A stretch of 64,000 bases of DNA from Algivirga pacifica (GCF_039543525.1 NZ_BAABJX010000057.1:3864-67863), one strand, 5' to 3'. Positions 26,209-35,183 are shown, counted from the first letter of the stretch. Numbers and translations: made by a program. Notes: generated by a model not told the origin, from the letters alone.

Positions 26209-26281
26209 AGCCCCCAGCCGGAGTCGAACCAGCGACCTACTGATTACAAATCAGTTGCTCTACCAGCTGAGCTATGGGGGC
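26209..26281 (-). tRNA. tRNA-Thr(UGU), array copy 4
   Basis: Identical 73-nt tRNA. The spacer towards copy 3 is 29 bp with CAAGCTTGTTATTTC. Confidence 0.95.
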
Positions 26282-26311
26282 TTTTAACAAGCTTGTTATG
26301 TCATTAATGTG

Positions 26312-26384
26312 AGCCCCCAGCCGGAGTCGAACCAGCGACCTACTGATTACAAATCAGTTGCTCTACCAGCTGAGCTATGGGGGC
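26312..26384 (-). tRNA. tRNA-Thr(UGU), array copy 5
   Basis: Identical 73-nt tRNA. The spacer towards copy 4 is 30 bp and contains the palindrome AACAAGCTTGTT. Confidence 0.95.
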
Positions 26385-26413
26385 TTTTACAAGCTTGCTA
26401 TGTCATTAATGTG

Positions 26414-26486
26414 AGCCCCCAGCCGGAGTCGAACCAGCGACCTACTGATTACAAATCAGTTGCTCTACCAGCTGAGCTATGGGGGC
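26414..26486 (-). tRNA. tRNA-Thr(UGU), array copy 6
   Basis: Identical 73-nt tRNA. The spacer towards copy 5 is 29 bp (CAAGCTTGCTATGTC type). Confidence 0.95.
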
Positions 26487-26516
26487 TTTTAACAAGCTTG
26501 TTATATCATTAATGTG

Positions 26517-26589
26517 AGCCCCCAGCCGGAGTCGAACCAGCGACCTACTGATTACAAATCAGTTGCTCTACCAGCTGAGCTATGGGGGC
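26517..26589 (-). tRNA. tRNA-Thr(UGU), array copy 7
   Basis: Identical 73-nt tRNA. The spacer towards copy 6 is 30 bp (AACAAGCTTGTT type). Confidence 0.95.
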
Positions 26590-26618
26590 TTTTACAAGCT
26601 TGCTATGTCATTAATGTG

Positions 26619-26691
26619 AGCCCCCAGCCGGAGTCGAACCAGCGACCTACTGATTACAAATCAGTTGCTCTACCAGCTGAGCTATGGGGGC
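26619..26691 (-). tRNA. tRNA-Thr(UGU), array copy 8 (first transcribed)
   Basis: Identical 73-nt tRNA, nearest the promoter at 26731-26760. The spacer towards copy 7 is 29 bp (CAAGCTTGCTATGTC type). Confidence 0.95.
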
Positions 26692-26730
26692 TTACTTTTT
26701 ACCCGTGAGGTATTTACCTCAAAAGCGATG

Positions 26731-26760
26731 CAAATGTATCACTTTTTTTGAATATGTCAA
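26731..26760 (-). promoter_or_regulatory. Consensus promoter of the tRNA-Thr array
   Basis: Minus strand TTG (26760-26758), exactly 19 nt, TACATTTG (26738-26731). It is a full match to the Bacteroidota consensus and has the same -7 octamer and spacing as the tRNA-Tyr promoter at 43764-43793. The first tRNA starts 40 bp downstream. Confidence 0.85.
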
Positions 26761-26857
26761 TCCTATACTCTATTTTTTTTCACATATCTCCTTAAAATAA
26801 GTCTATTAATTGACAGCTTATTTTACCCACAAAACAATGTGCAAGAAATAAAATAAC

Positions 26858-26865
26858 TATATTTG
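26858..26865 (+). promoter_or_regulatory. -7 element TATATTTG for the VTT-domain gene
   Basis: TATATTTG matches TAnnTTTG. There is no TTG at the expected upstream distance. Transcription from here would begin after 26870, which supports the ATG at 26905 as the start of the following gene. Confidence 0.5.
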
Positions 26866-26904
26866 CATGCTAAATATCTGGATAGTAATATTTTAATTCA
26901 CTCT

Positions 26905-27582
26905 ATGGCTTTTTCCTCTCTCATCAAGAAAAATAGTTCTTCTTTTTCACTCAGTATTTTCTTTACCATTATTCCTTTGGTAATGAGTACCACAATTGCT
27001 TTTCACATCTACCATTATGAAGAAGTATTGATGGAACTTACCCCTATCTACTGGATAGGAATATTTATTGCTTCTGCCTTTACTATGGGCTTTGCCCTGA
27101 CACCTACAACTTTTATTGCAGTAAGTAGTGGTTACCTATTGGGCTGGCACGCTATCCCTGGCGTTATTCTAGGTTACTTAGGGGCTTCCCTCTTGTGCTA
27201 TTCCTTTGCTAAAAAAATTGATCAAGGGAGATTCGGTAAAAGTATACGAGAGTTCAAAAAAGGAGAGGTTATTCTAGAAAATATTCAAGGGAATGAGTTT
27301 AAAATGACCTTACTAACGAAGCTATCTCCCGTACTCCCCTTTGCAGTAAGTAATATATTATTATCCTTAGCTGGTGTAAGGAAGAAGCCTTTTATAGTAG
27401 GAAGCTTTCTTGGCATGCTCCCCCGTACCTTGCTAAGTATATGGGCTGGCTATACAGCCTATAACCTTAAGGATGCTTTAGAAGGAGGTAATAATAATGC
27501 AATGGTCTGGGTAATGGCAGCCTTAGCATTATTGACTATTGGCGGTGTACTTTATATCCTCAAAAAACCAAAAGTTCAGTAA
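26905..27582 (+). CDS. VTT-domain (TVP38/TMEM64, DedA-like) membrane protein
   Basis: 225 residues from ATG (MAFSSLIKKN). An upstream TTG at 26863 lies inside the promoter element and was not used. About five hydrophobic segments are visible: SIFFTIIPLVMSTTIAFHI, PIYWIGIFIASAFTMGFAL, AVSSGYLLGWHAIPGVILGY, IVGSFLGMLPRTLLSIW and VWVMAALALLTIGGVLYIL. The family glycine-rich core FIAVSSGYLLGWHAIPGVIL and the KLSPVLPFAVSNILLSLAG block are present. VTT proteins act as lipid scramblases or flippases in several systems; the substrate here is unknown. Confidence 0.85.
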   Translation: MAFSSLIKKNSSSFSLSIFFTIIPLVMSTTIAFHIYHYEEVLMELTPIYWIGIFIASAFTMGFALTPTTFIAVSSGYLLGWHAIPGVILGYLGASLLCYSFAKKIDQGRFGKSIREFKKGEVILENIQGNEFKMTLLTKLSPVLPFAVSNILLSLAGVRKKPFIVGSFLGMLPRTLLSIWAGYTAYNLKDALEGGNNNAMVWVMAALALLTIGGVLYILKKPKVQ

Positions 27583-27679
27583 GTGTCTGCTCATCCATTA
27601 TGTGATTTATAAACAAAACCTGACATTCATAAAAAATAAAATAAACCCCATGACCATATGAAAGGCTATTCTTGAGTGA

Positions 27680-27700
27680 ACCCTCGCCTGAGACGAGGGT
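27680..27700. terminator. Hairpin between convergent genes
   Basis: ACCCTCG-CCTGAGA-CGAGGGT, a perfect 7-bp GC-rich stem midway between the VTT gene and manA. No adjacent long T-run, so termination is likely but not certain. Confidence 0.5.
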
Positions 27701-27754
27701 CTACATTCTATGACTTGAATAAAAAAATAATTTCTTGAACTGAAACTAGCCTTT

Positions 27755-28957
27755 TTATGCCTGCACAGGGGCTGTTGCTTTATACAGCACACCTTCTCCC
27801 GTCACAGTATAACTTACTCCTGCTTTCACAACAAAAGCTTCTCCAGCCTTTAGCTCAAGCTCATTATCCTCTGCCTTTGCGGTAATGTTTCCTTGATGTA
27901 CAAAAAGAATCTCCATAGTTCCAGAAGTTGTACTGTAACTTCTCTCCTCTTGACTATCTACCCTGCTTAACTGAAAATCAGGAACAGGGCAAGGATACAC
28001 TTTTTCACTATTCCCTTCCAAAACATTCCCTTTCATCACATTGGGAGTAATTCCTTTAAAAGTCACATGCTTCAGCAACTCCGAAACATCGACGTGCTTG
28101 GGTGTTAATCCTCCTCTAAGGACATTATCAGAGTTGGCCATTAATTCCATATTTTGGCCTTCTAAGTAAGCATGAGGAATACCAGCATCCTGAAATACTG
28201 CCTCTCCCTCTTCTACTTTCATTATATTAAACAAGTAAATAGAAAAAATACCCCTATCATAATTCTCTCCATCACACATTGTTTCTACTGCCTTTGCCGC
28301 CCAATAGTCTGGACTATACTTTGAAAGTTCTCCTTTTCTATATGGTGGCACTATTCGCTCCACTAGTGGCTTAAGCCATTCATTCACCTCCTTTTGAGAG
28401 AGCTCCATTACTTTTTGGTAAACGCCTTTATACCCCTCTTCTTCAAATAGTGGTAATAAAGGGTTTAGAACCGCTTCTTCTTCCAATCTCTCTCTCAATT
28501 GTGGCTCAGGTAAAAAGCCATGTAATAACCAAAACTCCCCCAAAGCAACCATAACTTCAGGTTTATGATTATCATCTTTATAATTTCGGTTGGGAGCTGT
28601 CAGCTCAATTCCCATTTCATTTTCCCTCTTAAACCCTTTCTCAGCTTCCTCTTTTGTTGGATGTACTTGGATAGACAACATATCTTTCACATCCAACACC
28701 TTGAATAAGTAAGGTAATCGACCAAACTTACTCGTAATCTCTTTTCCTAATGCGTTATTAGGTTCACTTTGTATCAATTGATCCAATCTCTTATTCTCCT
28801 CTCCTATTAGGGAAGGTGCTTTGGGGTGTGCTCCCATCCAATACTCTGCATAAGGAGTCCCAACCTCCATCTCTATACCTAGTAAGTCAGGGATATAATG
28901 CGTCCCTCCCCAGGCGTAGTGCTGTACTACGCCTTGTAGTTTCTCAATAGTTCTCAT
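27755..28957 (-). CDS. manA: Mannose-6-phosphate isomerase, class I
   Basis: 400 residues. Type I PMI motifs: LQGVVQHYAWGGTHYIPDLL, YAEYWMGAHPKAPS, MLSIQVHPTKEEAEKGF (zinc ligands), KPEVMVALGEFWLLHGF, and IPHAYLEGQNMELMANSDNV with LRGGLTPKHVD. The enzyme interconverts fructose-6-P and mannose-6-P. This feeds GDP-mannose and GDP-fucose formation, which the glycan locus further along may use. It is a single gene with no operon partner in the window. Confidence 0.95.
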   Translation of the reverse strand: MRTIEKLQGVVQHYAWGGTHYIPDLLGIEMEVGTPYAEYWMGAHPKAPSLIGEENKRLDQLIQSEPNNALGKEITSKFGRLPYLFKVLDVKDMLSIQVHPTKEEAEKGFKRENEMGIELTAPNRNYKDDNHKPEVMVALGEFWLLHGFLPEPQLRERLEEEAVLNPLLPLFEEEGYKGVYQKVMELSQKEVNEWLKPLVERIVPPYRKGELSKYSPDYWAAKAVETMCDGENYDRGIFSIYLFNIMKVEEGEAVFQDAGIPHAYLEGQNMELMANSDNVLRGGLTPKHVDVSELLKHVTFKGITPNVMKGNVLEGNSEKVYPCPVPDFQLSRVDSQEERSYSTTSGTMEILFVHQGNITAKAEDNELELKAGEAFVVKAGVSYTVTGEGVLYKATAPVQA

Positions 28958-29021
28958 GGTAAAAAGTATGTTTTAATTGGTTTATCTATTCTTCAATAAA
29001 ATCGTCACAATATTAGTCTAA

Positions 29022-29061
29022 AAATAAAAAGGCCTTCTGATATTACTACCAGAAGACCTTT
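29022..29061 (-). terminator. Intrinsic terminator of rpoC
   Basis: Minus strand AAAGGTCTTCTGGTAG then TCAGAAGGCCTTTTT: a 12-bp stem with one mismatch followed by Ts, 29 bp after the rpoC stop. Confidence 0.9.
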
Positions 29062-29089
29062 ATTATTTTAAACCGCAAGGCTACAATTA

Positions 29090-32000
29090 CTATCTATCGT
29101 AGCTTTTTACTTTAGCTTCTCTAGATGCTACTAAACCTTCGTACTCTTCCTTCGATCCAACCTTGATAGATTGATATTCACGAAGACCTGTACCTGCAGG
29201 GATCAAGTGTCCTACAATTACATTCTCCTTCAATCCCATCAATTGGTCCCTCTTACCTCTGATAGAAGCCTCACTCAATACCTTAGTAGTTTCCTGGAAG
29301 GAAGCTGCTGAGATAAAGGACTTCGTATCCAAGGATGCCTGAGTGATACCTTGTAGGGTTGGTCTAGAAATTGCCGGTTGAGCATCCCTTACCTTCACTA
29401 GTTTATGATCACGACGACGAAGCGTAGAGTTCTCATCTCTCAATTCCTTAGCAGTCAACAACTGACCTGCCTTGAAACGAGTAGACTCTCCTGCATCCGT
29501 TACCACTTTCATGTTCAAGATCTTATCATTTTCCTCACGGAATGACCACTTGTCCACTACTTGGTTTGGCAGGAATAACGTATCACCGTTATCGATAATT
29601 ACTACCTTCTGCATCATCTGGCGAACAATCACCTCAATGTGCTTATCGTTAATCTTCACACCCTGTAGACGGTAAACGTCCTGAATCTCGTTCGTCAGAT
29701 ATTCCTGAACAGCTGTAGGGCCTTTAATCTTCAAGATATCTGCAGGAGTAATGGCTCCATCTGAAAGTTGCATTCCTGCCTTCACAAAGTCGTTCTCCTG
29801 AACAAGGATGTGCTTCGACAAGTTCACCATGTATCTTACTTTCACACCATCTTTAGACTCCACGTATAGCTCACGGCTACCACGCTTCACATCTCCGTAA
29901 GTTACGAAACCGTCAATCTCAGATACTACTGCTGGGCTTGATGGGTTACGAGCCTCAAACAACTCGGTTACCCTTGGCAAACCACCCGTGATATCTCTTG
30001 CACGACCTACAGCACGAGGGATCTTCACTAGAATATCACCCGACTTCACTGTTTGTCCATCCTCTACTGTCAGACGAGCGCCTGAAGGGATATTGGATGC
30101 TACAGAGTCACCATCAGCGTTAGTCACGAGAATGGTAGGGTTTTTCGTCTTATCTCTGGTATCGATGATTACTTTCTCTGACATACCTGTCATATCATCA
30201 GTATCCGTACGGAAAGTAACCCCTTCCTCAATAGACTCAAAGGTTACCGTACCGTCATACTGCGAAAGGATAAAGGCGTTATAAGGGTCCCAGCTACAGA
30301 TCTCTGCACCTTTCTCCACCATATCACCATCTTTCACCTTCAGGTAAGCACCATAAGGAATATTCACGTTATACTCTACCTTACCTTCGGCATCCAAAAT
30401 GTTTACCTCGGCAGTACGAGCCATTACAATATCAACATTGATTGTTTCACCCTCAGCATTGGTTGTTGTTGTTGGCGCTTTACGCATCTCCGTAAACTGA
30501 ACCTTACCACCTTTTTTCGCATTGATAGTAGATTCTACACCAGCTCCACCAGCCACACCACCAACGTGGAATGTACGAAGTGTCAACTGTGTACCAGGCT
30601 CACCAATAGACTGGGCTGCGATTACCCCAACGGCTTCACCTTTACCAACATCTTTACCAGTTGCCATGTTCTTACCATAACACTTGGCACAGATTCCTTG
30701 CTGTGTCTCACAAGTCAATACTGAACGAATCTCTACTTCCTCAACTCCAGCATTGTCAATTTTCTCAGCCAGATCTTCCGAGATCAACTCACCTGCTGCA
30801 GCCATCAACTCACCTGTTTCCGGATGGAAGACATCGTCCAAACTACAACGTCCTTCGATACGGTCTGCCAGAGATTCTACGATTTCGTCGTTTTGTCTCA
30901 AGGCTGTCATTGTCAGACCTCTCAACGTACCACAGTCTTGCTCTGTTACTACAACATCTTGGGCAACATCCACCAAACGACGAGTCAAGTAACCCGCATC
31001 GGCTGTTTTCAAGGCTGTATCGGCAAGACCCTTACGAGCACCGTGTGTAGAGATAAAGTACTCCAATACATCCAAACCTTCCTTAAAGTTGGAAAGGATA
31101 GGGTTTTCGATAATGTTACCACCAGAAACTACTGTGTTTTTCTGAGGTTTCGCCATCAGACCACGCATACCTCCTAGCTGACGAATCTGCTCTCGAGAAC
31201 CACGTGCACCTGAGTGCATCATCATATAAATAGAGTTGAAACCTTGGTTATCGGTCTCCATCTGATGCATCAATTCGTTAGTCAAGGCGTTGTTCGCCTT
31301 AGTCCAAACGTCAATCACCTGGTTATAACGTTCGTTATCGGTGATCAGACCCATCATAAAGCTATCACGGATACCGTCTACCTCTTCCTTGGCTTTCTCT
31401 ACAAGGCTAACTTTCTCTTCAGGGATAATAACGTCATCCAAACCGAATGAAAGACCACCACTATAAGCCATGTGGAAACCAAGACTCTTGATATCATCCA
31501 AGAAGTGTGCTGATCGAGCCATACCTGCAATCTTCACGACACGGGCAATAACTTTCTGAAGTGCTTTCTTAGACAATAGTTCGTTGACATAACCTACAGT
31601 CTCCGGTACGTACTGGTTAAATACCACACGTCCTGCTACCGTTTCAATTACCTCATCGTACATTTCACCAGTCTCATCGTTTCTCAGCTTCACCTTTAAG
31701 AAGATATAAGCGTGACGAGAGATGGCTTTTTCGTTCAATGCGATAATTACCTCTTCCGCAGAGTAGAAACGCATACCTTCCCCTTTCACTTTCTCTTCTG
31801 GTGTAGATCTTCTACCTTTTGTAATGTAGTATAGACCCAATACCATGTCCTGAGAAGGTACCGTTACCGGCTTACCGTTTGCAGGGTTCAAGATATTGTG
31901 AGAAGATAGCATCAACGTTGAGGCTTCCAAGATTGCTTCATGTCCCAATGGAACGTGAACCGCCATCTGGTCACCATCGAAATCGGCGTTGAAGGCCGTA

Positions 32001-33403
32001 CATACCAATGGGTGCAACTGAATCGCTTTACCTTCGATTAGTTTCGGCTGGAATGCCTGAATACCCAAACGGTGAAGTGTAGGAGCACGGTTTAGAAGTA
32101 CTGGGTGCCCTTTCAATACATTTTCCAGGATATCCCATACTACCGGATCTTTTCTATCTACGATTTTCTTCGCAGACTTCACTGTCTTTACAATACCACG
32201 CTCAATCAACTTACGGATAATGAATGGTTTGAACAGCTCGGCTGCCATATTCTTTGGCAAACCACACTCGTGCAGCTTCAATTCTGGTCCTACTACAATT
32301 ACAGAACGGCCTGAATAATCCACACGCTTACCCAATAGGTTTTGACGGAAACGACCTTGCTTACCTTTCAGCATATCTGAAAGTGACTTCAATGGTCTGT
32401 TACCATCTGAACGTACAGCGTTCACTTTTCTAGAGTTGTCGAATAGTGAATCCACTGCTTCCTGAAGCATACGTTTTTCGTTACGTAAGATCACCTCAGG
32501 GGCTTTGATATCAATAAGTCGTTTTAGACGATTATTTCTAATGATTACACGTCTATACAAGTCATTCAAATCTGACGTTGCAAAACGACCACCATCCAAT
32601 GGCACCAATGGACGCAATTCCGGTGGAATTACAGGAACCATACGGATTACCATCCACTCTGGACGGTTTTCAATATTATGGTTTGCTTCTCTAAATGCTT
32701 CCACTACTCTCAGACGCTTCAAAGCTTCAGCCTTACGCTGCTGAGATGTATCGTTGTTGGCAGCATCTCTCAAATCTGCTGAAAGCGAGTTCAACTCCAG
32801 TCTGCTCAATAGCATTTCAAGAGCTTCTGCTCCCATCTTTGCAATGAACTTGTCTGGATGATCATCGTCCAGCTGTTGATTTTCTCTTGGAAGTTTATCT
32901 AGGATATCCAAATACTCGTCTTCTGTTAGGAAGTCCATTCTTTGAATACCATCTTCCGCTTTCAATCCTGGTTGAATAACCACGTAGCGCTCATAATAGA
33001 TGATTTGGTCCAATTTCTTTGTTGGAAGACCCAACAAATAACCAATCTTGTTTGGCAGAGATCTGAAATACCAAATATGCGCTACCGGGACTACCAACTG
33101 AATGTGTCCCATGCGTTCACGACGCACTTTCTTCTCCGTTACTTCTACGCCGCATCGGTCACAAATAATACCTTTGTAACGGATACGCTTGTACTTACCA
33201 CAGTGACATTCCCAGTCTTTTACTGGTCCGAAAATACGTTCACAAAACAGACCACCCATTTCAGGTTTATACGTTCTGTAGTTGATCGTTTCCGGTTGCG
33301 TCACTTCTCCATGAGAACTATCCAAGATAGACTCCGGTGAGGCAAGACTAATCGTAACAGTTGTAAAGTCGTTGTTGATTTTTTTGTTTTTTCTGAATGC
33401 CAT
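29090..33403 (-). CDS. rpoC: DNA-directed RNA polymerase subunit beta'
   Basis: 1437 residues, full length for Bacteroidota. N-terminal zinc site CHCGKYKRIRYKGIICDRCG, rudder/lid region LLGKRVDYSGRSVIVVGPEL, catalytic NADFDGDQMAVH (about residue 475), bridge helix and trigger loop region (GARKGLADTALKTADAGYL, GEPGTQLTLRTFHVGG), and the second zinc site CETQQGICAKCYG. Notably rpoB is not next to it: the neighbour at 33719 is on the opposite strand and encodes a secreted protein. A TATATTTG promoter element lies 29 bp before the start, so rpoC is transcribed independently. Confidence 0.98.
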   Translation of the reverse strand: MAFRKNKKINNDFTTVTISLASPESILDSSHGEVTQPETINYRTYKPEMGGLFCERIFGPVKDWECHCGKYKRIRYKGIICDRCGVEVTEKKVRRERMGHIQLVVPVAHIWYFRSLPNKIGYLLGLPTKKLDQIIYYERYVVIQPGLKAEDGIQRMDFLTEDEYLDILDKLPRENQQLDDDHPDKFIAKMGAEALEMLLSRLELNSLSADLRDAANNDTSQQRKAEALKRLRVVEAFREANHNIENRPEWMVIRMVPVIPPELRPLVPLDGGRFATSDLNDLYRRVIIRNNRLKRLIDIKAPEVILRNEKRMLQEAVDSLFDNSRKVNAVRSDGNRPLKSLSDMLKGKQGRFRQNLLGKRVDYSGRSVIVVGPELKLHECGLPKNMAAELFKPFIIRKLIERGIVKTVKSAKKIVDRKDPVVWDILENVLKGHPVLLNRAPTLHRLGIQAFQPKLIEGKAIQLHPLVCTAFNADFDGDQMAVHVPLGHEAILEASTLMLSSHNILNPANGKPVTVPSQDMVLGLYYITKGRRSTPEEKVKGEGMRFYSAEEVIIALNEKAISRHAYIFLKVKLRNDETGEMYDEVIETVAGRVVFNQYVPETVGYVNELLSKKALQKVIARVVKIAGMARSAHFLDDIKSLGFHMAYSGGLSFGLDDVIIPEEKVSLVEKAKEEVDGIRDSFMMGLITDNERYNQVIDVWTKANNALTNELMHQMETDNQGFNSIYMMMHSGARGSREQIRQLGGMRGLMAKPQKNTVVSGGNIIENPILSNFKEGLDVLEYFISTHGARKGLADTALKTADAGYLTRRLVDVAQDVVVTEQDCGTLRGLTMTALRQNDEIVESLADRIEGRCSLDDVFHPETGELMAAAGELISEDLAEKIDNAGVEEVEIRSVLTCETQQGICAKCYGKNMATGKDVGKGEAVGVIAAQSIGEPGTQLTLRTFHVGGVAGGAGVESTINAKKGGKVQFTEMRKAPTTTTNAEGETINVDIVMARTAEVNILDAEGKVEYNVNIPYGAYLKVKDGDMVEKGAEICSWDPYNAFILSQYDGTVTFESIEEGVTFRTDTDDMTGMSEKVIIDTRDKTKNPTILVTNADGDSVASNIPSGARLTVEDGQTVKSGDILVKIPRAVGRARDITGGLPRVTELFEARNPSSPAVVSEIDGFVTYGDVKRGSRELYVESKDGVKVRYMVNLSKHILVQENDFVKAGMQLSDGAITPADILKIKGPTAVQEYLTNEIQDVYRLQGVKINDKHIEVIVRQMMQKVVIIDNGDTLFLPNQVVDKWSFREENDKILNMKVVTDAGESTRFKAGQLLTAKELRDENSTLRRRDHKLVKVRDAQPAISRPTLQGITQASLDTKSFISAASFQETTKVLSEASIRGKRDQLMGLKENVIVGHLIPAGTGLREYQSIKVGSKEEYEGLVASREAKVKSYDR

Positions 33404-33431
33404 GTTGCAGTTTGCGGTTTTCTTAAGCTCG

Positions 33432-33439
33432 CAAATATA
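33432..33439 (-). promoter_or_regulatory. -7 promoter element of rpoC
   Basis: TATATTTG on the minus strand matches TAnnTTTG and sits 29 bp upstream of the rpoC ATG. The -33 TTG is not evident at 17-23 bp. It supports a monocistronic rpoC. Confidence 0.6.
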
Positions 33440-33718
33440 TTAATAAATATACATTATTTCTATTAGTTATCTTTTATTATTTAAGATTTTTCCTTATGAA
33501 AAGAAAGAAAAAAGGATAACCTTTTGATTATCAAAACCATCAACCCCTCTAAAAAGGTCAATTTTTTCCTGATAAGTTTGACTATTCCTCGATTTCCTTT
33601 GTCTTTAAGGTATTGTTTAAATATTTTGATTATCTCAAACATTCTTCTTCAAAGCAACTTCTTTACTATTTTAATAAGAGAATTACATCACTTAAAAACT
33701 TCACTAAGTCCTCTCACT

Positions 33719-34411
33719 ATGCTATCCAGAATACTATTGATCAACCTTATCGCACTTACTTTAACAGGCATCCATGCTTATGGACAAATGCCAGCTTCCA
33801 TTCCTGGAAACTTATATATTGATTTTGGCCCTGCTTTTTTTAGTGAAAATCCAGATGACATTCGACTCGAAACTCAATCCAGAGGAGTCAACATCACTTA
33901 TCTCTACAAAGCTGAATTGGGTGAAAGTAAATTTTCTTTCAATCCGGGACTGGGTTATGGGCATGAAAGTTACTTCTTCAAGAATCAGGAAACGATACAG
34001 GACACTGGAGATCAAAATGTCATTCTAAATATCAATGATCAGTTTGATATTTCGGACTTCAAAAAAAGTAAGCTAGCCGTCAACTATATCGATATCCCCT
34101 TGGAATTACATTACCGCAGTAATCCCGGCATCAATTCCTTTCTACTGGGTATTGGGATAAAAGGAGGTGTTCGATTTAATACACACACCAAAATCAAACT
34201 AGAGACCGACAATGACGATCTTGTCCTTCAAAAAGTATATGATGATTTCAATGTTCGTCGTTTTCGACTGGGAGCAATGGCGAGAATAGGATATGGGCGA
34301 TTTCATGTATTTGGCTACTATGGTCTTGTTCCACTCTTTACGGAAAAAGCCTTTGAAGGTAACAATAATGATCATCCCATATTTTTCGGCATTTCCCTTT
34401 CCCGATTCTGA
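33719..34411 (+). CDS. Secreted outer-membrane beta-barrel-like protein
   Basis: 230 residues from ATG (MLSRILLINLIALTLTGIHA), giving a clean signal peptide ending near AYGQ. A longer frame from a TTG at 33524 would bury that signal and overlap the rpoC promoter region, so I reject it. The mature part has amphipathic strands (LYIDFGPAFFSENP, FSFNPGLGYGHESYFF, IPLELHYRSNPGINSFLLGI, RFRLGAMARIGYGRFHVFGY) and ends ISLSRF, typical of small Bacteroidota porin-like or PorT-like barrels. Function unknown. Confidence 0.8.
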   Translation: MLSRILLINLIALTLTGIHAYGQMPASIPGNLYIDFGPAFFSENPDDIRLETQSRGVNITYLYKAELGESKFSFNPGLGYGHESYFFKNQETIQDTGDQNVILNINDQFDISDFKKSKLAVNYIDIPLELHYRSNPGINSFLLGIGIKGGVRFNTHTKIKLETDNDDLVLQKVYDDFNVRRFRLGAMARIGYGRFHVFGYYGLVPLFTEKAFEGNNNDHPIFFGISLSRF

Positions 34412-34430
34412 TCATCATCGTTTGTTCACG

Positions 34431-34468
34431 TTGTTTAATTGAGCTTCGCTCATTCATGATGTTTAGTT
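34431..34468. repeat. Dispersed repeat word (TTTAATTGAGCTTCGCTC family)
   Basis: TTGTTTAATTGAGCTTCGCT then CATTCATGATGTTTAGTT. Near-identical to 23665-23702 and 41913-41950. Here it is a single arm without an obvious inverted partner. Confidence 0.75.
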
Positions 34469-34521
34469 CTTGAGTGATATATCAGTCATTATCAAAGACA
34501 ATCATATGCCGTTTATCGTTT

Positions 34522-34553
34522 ATTGGTTATCGTTTATAAACAATAACCAATAC
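34522..34553. repeat. 32-bp loopless palindrome, TATTGGTTATCG word
   Basis: TATTGGTTATCGTTTA is followed immediately by TAAACAATAACCAATA, one mismatch in 16 bp. It belongs to the TTATCG vocabulary seen at 3795 and 22517. Confidence 0.8.
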
Positions 34554-34863
34554 ACATACAGCATACAAGGCGTCAGTCTTAATTACTATAGAACCTATTT
34601 CAATTCGATTGTAGTACGACCTTCTTATCCCCTTAAGCACAAGGGAAGTTTCAAATGGAATATAGTGGCAATAACCTTAACTATTTTTATTTTTCTTCTA
34701 GATGAAAGAAAGGAGGTTCTTATGGAATAGCCTTTTTGAAAAGAATTATGTAATTTAAATATCTCCATAAGACATGGTTAACCACCAAGGATACTCAAAA
34801 GATTATGACTGCTTGACATCCTCTATTCACTATAAATAACCCTCTAAAATACCACGCATTCAT

Positions 34864-35124
34864 ATGGGATCTACCGTTACTACATTCAACATCATATGCT
34901 TAGTGATCATCTATGCCGTATTAGTTGTGTTGATGTTCACTTATTTCAAAAAAAGCCTTAACAACAACGCGGGAAGTGACGAAGACGACGACAATGGAGG
35001 TGGATGGGACAACCCCAACGATACTCCTACCATAGATCTTCCTCCTGGAGTTTTCTTTTTATCTCCCAATGATCCAGACCCCTCTTCCCGACGCAAACCA
35101 CAAAAAGAAACGGAGGTAGTTTAA
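34864..35124 (+). CDS. Small single-pass membrane protein with acidic tail
   Basis: 86 residues. One N-terminal membrane helix (FNIICLVIIYAVLVVLMFTYF, about residues 8-28), then KKS and a cytoplasmic or periplasmic acidic, Gly/Asn/Pro-rich tail (NNAGSDEDDDNGGGWDNPND, IDLPPGVFFLSPNDPDPSS). No known domain. Its stop codon lies at the centre of a perfect 42-bp palindrome, so the coding end and terminator overlap. Confidence 0.6.
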   Translation: MGSTVTTFNIICLVIIYAVLVVLMFTYFKKSLNNNAGSDEDDDNGGGWDNPNDTPTIDLPPGVFFLSPNDPDPSSRRKPQKETEVV

Positions 35125-35143
35125 ACTACCTCCGTTTCTTTTT
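35102..35143. terminator. Perfect 42-bp palindromic bidirectional terminator
   Basis: AAAAAGAAACGGAGGTAGTTT followed directly by its exact reverse complement, ending TTTCTTTTT. It terminates both the small membrane-protein gene (plus) and the TPR gene (minus). The former's TAA stop sits at the centre. Confidence 0.9.
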
Positions 35144-35183
35144 GAAGTAAAATCTTTTACATACACGATTATTTACACATTGT

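Larger units (their letters stand above)
34412..34863. other. Gene-free region with two repeat words
   Basis: 452 bp. It contains the repeat word at 34431-34468 and the palindrome at 34522-34553. An 86-codon frame at 34470-34730 passes through the palindrome and does not look like protein. No promoter of clear consensus was seen for the small gene at 34864. Confidence 0.5.

Noticed and set aside
25902..26691. Array as an assembly error
   Set aside because: Spacers differ in small consistent ways between copies, which argues against simple collapse or duplication of one read; copy number still needs long reads.
26051..26708. Three plus-strand open frames repeating PQPESNQRPTDYKSVALPAE
   Set aside because: They are translations of the antisense strand of the eight tRNA-Thr genes, a well-known source of false proteins.
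27607..27792. 61-codon minus frame overlapping the end of manA
   Set aside because: Overlaps the manA C-terminus in another frame and has no coding character.
33524..33718. 65-codon N-terminal extension of the barrel-like protein
   Set aside because: Starts at a TTG, is AT-rich, and would place the signal peptide in the middle of the protein.
34470..34730. 86-codon frame
   Set aside because: Runs through the 32-bp palindrome and ends in a low-complexity stretch; no start signal and no recognisable pattern.
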